Below are positions 14,271 through 17,930 of a DNA stretch of 17,930 nt, piece after piece. The DNA is taken from assembly GCA_900539195.1 (NCBI GenBank), contig UQBC01000043.1, forward strand, positions 1 through 17,930. The letters run 5' to 3'. The notes under the pieces were generated by a model. The model was not told the DNA's origin. It searched no databases and saw only the letters and a list, made by a program, of their open reading frames with translations. The first letter of the stretch is position 1. Each line of letters begins with the position of its first letter. The position numbers and the translations under genes are program-made. Origin of the DNA: an uncultured Oscillospiraceae bacterium (GTDB lineage Bacteria > Bacillota > Clostridia > Oscillospirales > Ruminococcaceae).

Positions 14271-15431
14271 TTATTCGGCTTTGCGTTTTCTGACGATAAA
14301 TGTGAAAATAAGTGTGCAGATTACGAGAATTACAGGGAAAAATACAGAGAAACCAAGTCCTGTTTTCATTCCTGACGATTCGTCCGCACCGTTTGCGGTG
14401 ACAAAGTTACAAATCATACCTGCAATGAAAGGACCCGACGCACAGCCGAGGTCGCCTGCAAGAGCCATAAGGCTGTACATTGCCGTACCGCCCGATTTGT
14501 ATTTTGCGGCAGCTAGTGAGAACGTCCCCGGCCACATGACTGCAACGGATAATCCGCATAGTGCGCAAGCGGAAAGCGAAAGTGCGTGGACATCGGAAAA
14601 GGCAACGATGATATAGCACACTATACATAAAATTCCGCTTGCAGTCATAATTTTGTACAGGCTGATTTTATTTGCAAATACAGCGTAAAGCGCTCTGCCT
14701 GTGCCCATAAGTACGGCAAAAAGCGACGACCACTGCGACATGGCAAGCTCGCTTGCGCCTGCGCAGAGCATAAGTATCAGTATAAGTACAAAGCCTTTTT
14801 GCTTAAAGAGAGCGGAGAGTTTTACGTTGTTGTTTTCCGAGAGTGACGGTGCAAGCGGTACTTTAGTAAAGAATATTGCGTTGAATATCGGAAGTATCGC
14901 CCAGATCACAGGGAGCAGGAACCATAAGTTTTCACCGAAAGCGGCAAGAAAGCCTGTTGACAGAAGTACAACGGCAACCTGTCCCCAACAGTAGAAGGAG
15001 TGGAGCAGGCTCATCGCGGCGGCTTTTGCGCTTCCTGCAGTATCGGGGATTGCTTCTATTATCGGGCTAATCAGCACTTCGGTAAGACCGCCGCCTACAG
15101 CATATACGATAACGGACAGTATCAGCACAGTGAAAGTGTTTTCTGCGACAAGCGGAAGAACGCCCATCATTATCAGTCCTGCGGCACACATGATATGTGC
15201 CAGTATTGTCATTGACTTTACGCTCATATGCTTTGACAGCTTTACCGAGCCTAGATCGACAAGCAGCTGAGTTATGAAATTTATAAGTATCAGCATACTT
15301 ATCTTGTCATAGCTCATTGAGTAACGTGTCTGAAATATTATAAACAGCAACGGAGCAAGATTATTTACCGCCGCCTGACAAACGTATCCTATTGTTATTT
15401 GACAAGCAAAATCAGAATTTTTGACACGCAA
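14271..15431 (-). CDS. MFS transporter, possibly decayed
   Basis: The 386-residue protein is a Major Facilitator Superfamily carrier. Recognisable stretches are NNLAPLLFIIFQTRYSMSYD, YAVGGGLTEVLISPIIEAIP and SLLHSFYCWGQVAVVLLSTG, common in a clostridial MFS family of unknown substrate. Two oddities stand out. Between GASELAMSQWSSLFA and VLMGTGRALY, about 20 residues that family members usually have (loop and start of a helix) are missing, with the junction near 14712-14723. The only in-frame start is TTG 15431, without a ribosome site. An ATG at 15456 is out of frame because of an apparent 7-base duplication. The protein may be inactive or poorly made. The prophage junction lies directly upstream. 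Confidence 0.72.
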   Translation of the reverse strand: MRVKNSDFACQITIGYVCQAAVNNLAPLLFIIFQTRYSMSYDKISMLILINFITQLLVDLGSVKLSKHMSVKSMTILAHIMCAAGLIMMGVLPLVAENTFTVLILSVIVYAVGGGLTEVLISPIIEAIPDTAGSAKAAAMSLLHSFYCWGQVAVVLLSTGFLAAFGENLWFLLPVIWAILPIFNAIFFTKVPLAPSLSENNNVKLSALFKQKGFVLILILMLCAGASELAMSQWSSLFAVLMGTGRALYAVFANKISLYKIMTASGILCIVCYIIVAFSDVHALSLSACALCGLSVAVMWPGTFSLAAAKYKSGGTAMYSLMALAGDLGCASGPFIAGMICNFVTANGADESSGMKTGLGFSVFFPVILVICTLIFTFIVRKRKAE

Positions 15432-15463
15432 AATACAAAATCAGAATAATTCTCATAAATATT

Positions 15464-15545
15464 AAAATCTCTTTGTTTTTTCGGTTTTTTCTCAACATTA
15501 ACAATCTTTAATGTTGAAAAACGGCTGATTTTTCAAAGAGATTTT
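15464..15545. repeat. Nested 82-bp inverted repeat upstream of the MFS gene
   Basis: The outer arms AAAATCTCTTTG (15464-15475) and CAAAGAGATTTT (15534-15545) are a perfect 12-base match. The inner arms CAACATTAA (15493-15501) and TTAATGTTG (15508-15516) match perfectly over 9 bases with a 6-base loop. T-rich and A-rich segments between them partly pair as well, so the whole block can fold into one long hairpin. T-tracts precede and A-tracts follow the inner stem, the wrong order for a terminator. It could be a small non-autonomous element or a regulatory or attachment structure. No clear target-site duplication is seen. Confidence 0.6.
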
Positions 15546-15627
15546 TGTATTTCGTTTTTATATGGAGAAAATTCACTTTAACAACATCTATTTTATTGAT
15601 GTATAAACAGTGTTTTTTCGGTCAGGT

Positions 15628-15684
15628 CTATTTTATTTACGGAGATAATGGAGCAGTGTAGTATTATCATCGTAAAGAAAATAG
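15628..15684. repeat. 57-bp inverted repeat next to the prophage end
   Basis: The arms 15628-15649 (beginning CTATTTTATTTACG) and 15663-15684 (ending CGTAAAGAAAATAG) match at 19 of 22 positions around a 13-base centre. A further direct copy of TCTATTTTATT lies at 15587-15597 and again at 15627-15637. It sits 11 bases beyond the methylase stop codon, with no strong T-run in either direction. Repeated arms at a presumed host/prophage junction could be integrase-binding sites, but the other prophage end is not in view. Confidence 0.55.
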
Positions 15685-15695
15685 TGCTGTATTTA

Positions 15696-16442
15696 TCAGT
15701 AGTTTCTTATCAACAGCTCATTAAAACTGCCTGAGGACAAATTGTTGTTCCTCGAAATTGAAACAATGGTGTAATCCTTATAAAGATCTCGAATAAACAT
15801 ATCATCGTTATAAGAAAGAAGAAATTTTCCTTGAATTTGCGAAAGCTTTAAAGCAAGACGTTTGTGATCATTTTCCGTAAATTCAATATCATAATATTTC
15901 TCTGTTGTGTGATATGGCGGATCAAGATAGAAAAAAGAGTTTCGGCGATCATAGACTGTAATCAAATCCTCGAAATCCTTCTTTTCTATTAAAACGTTTT
16001 TTAAACGGTCTGAAATAACCGATAAATAATCTTTTGAACGATATAGTGGCTTTTTGCTACAACCAAAAGATTTGCCGTCAGCCCCGAAGGATAGGCGCAT
16101 TTTTACAAAATATCTTGCCGCCCGTTGTATATCGGTAAAACCTCGACAGCTCAATTGTTGGGATACATCCTGAAAAATTTCTCGACTGTTATAAAACCCA
16201 TCTATTTCACGTTGAAGCTCTGAGCAATGATATTTAATACAACGCATTAAATTAACAAGCTCGCCATCTGCATCGTTGTAAATCTCTAAATCTGCTTGCT
16301 TTTCTTTAGAAAAAAGCACCCAACCGCCACCGCCGAAAACTTCTATGTAACGGTTGAATTGATCTGAATTTGGAAACATATCGCATATTTTATTACGCAA
16401 AAGACATTTTCCGCCTATGCGAGGGATTGGACTGTTTATCAT
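15696..16442 (-). CDS. Dam-type (D12 class) adenine-N6 DNA methyltransferase
   Basis: The 248-residue enzyme has the class alpha motif order: AdoMet-binding FGGGG (36-40) after YIEV, IYNDAD (55-60), and catalytic DPPY (174-177) in FFYLDPPYH. The C-terminus NELLIRNY is typical of Dam-family proteins. It transfers methyl from AdoMet to adenine N6. GATC is the usual target of the family but is not proved here. No restriction enzyme is adjacent. Start ATG 16442 has a perfect AGGAGG six bases upstream. It lies beyond the lysis cassette and a terminator, at the very end of the prophage block. This suggests a moron-type gene that protects phage DNA or alters host regulation. Confidence 0.92.
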   Translation of the reverse strand: MINSPIPRIGGKCLLRNKICDMFPNSDQFNRYIEVFGGGGWVLFSKEKQADLEIYNDADGELVNLMRCIKYHCSELQREIDGFYNSREIFQDVSQQLSCRGFTDIQRAARYFVKMRLSFGADGKSFGCSKKPLYRSKDYLSVISDRLKNVLIEKKDFEDLITVYDRRNSFFYLDPPYHTTEKYYDIEFTENDHKRLALKLSQIQGKFLLSYNDDMFIRDLYKDYTIVSISRNNNLSSGSFNELLIRNY

Positions 16443-16470
16443 TATGAACCTCCTATACTATTGTAAATAT

Positions 16471-16501
16471 AAAATAATAAAGTGGGGCGTTGCCGCCCCA
16501 C
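16471..16501 (-). terminator. Intrinsic terminator after the endolysin gene
   Basis: On the minus strand GTGGGGCG-GCAA-CGCCCCAC (16482-16501) is a perfect 8-bp GC stem with a GNRA tetraloop, followed by TTTATTATTTT. It lies 10 bases beyond the endolysin stop and should end the late phage transcript, so the methylase gene downstream needs its own promoter or read-through. Confidence 0.88.
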
Positions 16502-16511
16502 CACTACATTC

Positions 16512-17606
16512 TTAAACTTTTTTAAGATCGGTAATATTAAATGCTGTATTTATCGCAAGCACTGTGCTATCGGGAGATCTGTTGAGGACTACACGGTTGC
16601 CGTTTACGCTCGAAACATAGAAGCGTTTATAGAAAACCCAGTCATCGATAGGCATACCGTCATAGGTTTTGCTACCGTTTTTTATGCGCACGATGTCGCC
16701 GACTTTTAAATTTAACGAATCAGACGTCGGTTTGTTTTCAGAAGCAACCTTTGTTGATAATATAAGATCCTTACAGAACATCCATCCGGTATCCTGTCCA
16801 TCAATTCCGATGCAGGCTTCTGTACCGTCTTTCGATAATCGCTGAATAACAAATTCAGTCGTATAAACAGCTGATATAGGTTTTACACCGTTTGAGAAAA
16901 CCGCACCCGATTTAACCTTAACCTTATCTCCAGGTTTAAAACTCGATATTTTATTTTCGGCTTTATCTTCTTTATTTACGGTATTATTTGATGTAGTGTG
17001 TTCTTTGTACCATTTTGCTGTAATTGTAGGGTAGTCCACAAAGCAGATGTTGCTATCGACTTTTCTGTCATCAACAATCTCTGTTCCCCACTGCCATATT
17101 TTCTGACCATAGTTAAACTTGCTCGGAACATCAGGATTATTTGTCCAGTGTGCAAGCCATATCTCTATGCCAGTTAAGCGATCGCTGTCATAGTAATTCT
17201 GCATCCATGACGGATTGGCATAAATACCTGACGGCAGACCAATAGCAGTCATTTCACTGCAGAATTTCAACGCCATGTCAGTACGCTGCTTGATAGTTAG
17301 AGCATCTATCTGTTTCTGCTCCTCCATATCGAAAAATACAGGATATGACGGTTTTAATCCTTTCACTACCTTTTTACAAGCGGCAAGTTCTTCTTCAAAA
17401 GCCTTGTCTGTAGTGGCTTCAAAATACCAGAACAGCCCGTAAGGAATGTTCCTTTTCAGGCACTCCGAAAGGTTATGCCGAAAATATGTATCCTCGTCAG
17501 AGCGTATACCCGCACGAAGTATAACAAATTTAGCCCCGGATTTCTTGATTTTATCAAAATTTATATTTTCCTGAGCACGACTGATATCAAATCCTTTAAT
17601 TCTCAT
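16512..17606 (-). CDS. Phage endolysin, GH25 lysozyme with two C-terminal repeats
   Basis: The 364-residue protein has a GH25 (Chalaropsis-type) muramidase domain at 1-199. It starts RIKGFDISRAQ (Asp7) and has the catalytic pair Asp93-x-Glu95 in YPVFFDMEEQ, followed by SGIYANPSW, IEIWLAHW and KIWQWG. It cleaves the glycan backbone of peptidoglycan. After a charged linker, two related modules begin KPGDKVKVKSGAVFSNG (224-240) and KVGDIVRIKNGSKTYDG (301-317). They are SH3-like and probably bind the cell wall. There is no signal peptide, consistent with release by the holin encoded just upstream. Start ATG 17606 has AAGGAGG nine bases upstream and overlaps the holin gene by 11 bases. The open frame extends to 17675, but that part lies inside the holin gene and has no ribosome site. 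Confidence 0.93.
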   Translation of the reverse strand: MRIKGFDISRAQENINFDKIKKSGAKFVILRAGIRSDEDTYFRHNLSECLKRNIPYGLFWYFEATTDKAFEEELAACKKVVKGLKPSYPVFFDMEEQKQIDALTIKQRTDMALKFCSEMTAIGLPSGIYANPSWMQNYYDSDRLTGIEIWLAHWTNNPDVPSKFNYGQKIWQWGTEIVDDRKVDSNICFVDYPTITAKWYKEHTTSNNTVNKEDKAENKISSFKPGDKVKVKSGAVFSNGVKPISAVYTTEFVIQRLSKDGTEACIGIDGQDTGWMFCKDLILSTKVASENKPTSDSLNLKVGDIVRIKNGSKTYDGMPIDDWVFYKRFYVSSVNGNRVVLNRSPDSTVLAINTAFNITDLKKV

Positions 17607-17814
17607 CTGTTTTATCCTCCTTGTTATTGCTGTCGGCAAGTCCTTCACCGATAGTATAAGCCAGTACAGCTGCACCTGACATCAGGCATCCTGATACAGT
17701 GGTAGCTGTTTCGTCCGATCCACCAAAAGCGATTATCAAACCAGTTATAAATCCGGTTAATGATAACCACCATTTACGGCTTGTTAATTTGCGTTTCCAG
17801 TCAATTTTATTCAT
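17596..17814 (-). CDS. Phage holin, two membrane segments
   Basis: This 72-residue protein begins MNKIDWKRKLTSRKWWLSLT. It has two hydrophobic helices (about 16-31 and 38-57), the second ending in VLAYTIGEGLAD, and a charged C-terminal tail (NNKEDKTDEN). Size, basic N-terminus, two helices and the IGEGLxD ending fit the small clostridial holin family found before endolysin genes. It would accumulate in the membrane and open holes at lysis. Start ATG 17814 has AAAGGA seven bases upstream. It overlaps the endolysin start by 11 bases, so the lysis pair is coupled. The family name is from memory and the lysis role is well supported by position. Confidence 0.85.
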   Translation of the reverse strand: MNKIDWKRKLTSRKWWLSLTGFITGLIIAFGGSDETATTVSGCLMSGAAVLAYTIGEGLADSNNKEDKTDEN

Positions 17815-17831
17815 AATTTAGTCCTTTCTGC

Positions 17832-17930
17832 CTATTCGGCATCTGTTATTTCAACCGGTGGTTCTTCGCCGATTACTTCCTTTTTTGCCTTCATCTCTGC
17901 CTCATACTCATCAATCGCTGTATCAAACCT
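17832..17930 (-). CDS. C-terminal end of an unidentified phage gene
   Basis: The minus strand from the right edge is open for 32 codons and ends in TAG at 17832-17834. The visible tail starts RFDTAIDEYEAEMKAKKEV and ends EPPVEITDAE. It is acidic with a short helical, Glu/Lys-rich segment. It lies 17 bases upstream of the holin gene in the late-gene direction, where tail-fibre-associated or small XkdX-like proteins are often found. The function cannot be told from this fragment. Confidence 0.6.
   Translation of the reverse strand, partial: RFDTAIDEYEAEMKAKKEVIGEEPPVEITDAE

Noticed and set aside
1..17930. CRISPR arrays, rRNA genes or complete insertion sequences
   Set aside because: I saw no regularly spaced repeats, no rRNA-like conserved blocks and no transposase frame anywhere in the window.

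Overview
The window looks like a stretch of a low-to-moderate GC Clostridia genome, probably Ruminococcaceae/Oscillospiraceae. This is inferred from strong AGGAGG-type ribosome sites, sigma-A promoters, the MFS, FtsX and ATP-grasp families present, and intergenic GGGCAG-type hairpin repeats. I cannot fix the species. Genus-level placement is a guess.

Layout. (1) 1-2.6 kb, minus strand: a MarR-type regulator cut by the left edge, a lipoprotein of unknown function, a HIT-family protein and a GNAT acetyltransferase, each apparently with its own promoter. Two directly oriented copies of a ~95-bp repeat flank the lipoprotein gene. Each copy carries an extended -10 promoter pointing at the next minus-strand gene. 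(2) 2.8-7.95 kb, plus strand: one tightly packed operon of double-FtsX ABC permease, ABC ATPase, OmpR-type response regulator and sensor kinase, the layout of a peptide-antibiotic sensing/resistance module. (3) 7.95-8.4 kb: a gene-free stretch holding a decayed tRNA-Leu and a strong terminator. (4) 8.4-11.6 kb, plus strand: a short MutS-like ATPase lacking the mismatch-recognition domain and with an altered Walker B region, then an ankyrin-repeat protein and a HEAT-repeat protein overlapping by ATGA. (5) 11.6-15.4 kb, minus strand: a polysaccharide flippase and a sugar-transfer-type ATP-grasp protein in one operon, preceded by an MFS transporter gene with signs of decay. (6) 15.45-15.7 kb: an AT-rich junction with two large inverted repeats and no gene. 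(7) 15.7-17.93 kb, minus strand: the late end of a prophage, with the C-terminal end of an unidentified gene, holin, GH25 endolysin, terminator and a Dam-type methylase.

How the parts work together. The ABC/two-component operon should form a self-regulating sensing and export unit. Flippase and ATP-grasp protein probably serve surface-glycan assembly. Holin and endolysin form a lysis cassette, with the methylase as an add-on gene beside the presumed attachment region. The less familiar items are the promoter-carrying repeat pair, a MarR leader hairpin that would hide the ribosome site only on the longer transcript, the MutS-like/ankyrin/HEAT cluster, the collapsed tRNA-Leu, and two independent small lesions in the MFS gene. 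All family names rest on motif reading, not on a database search.
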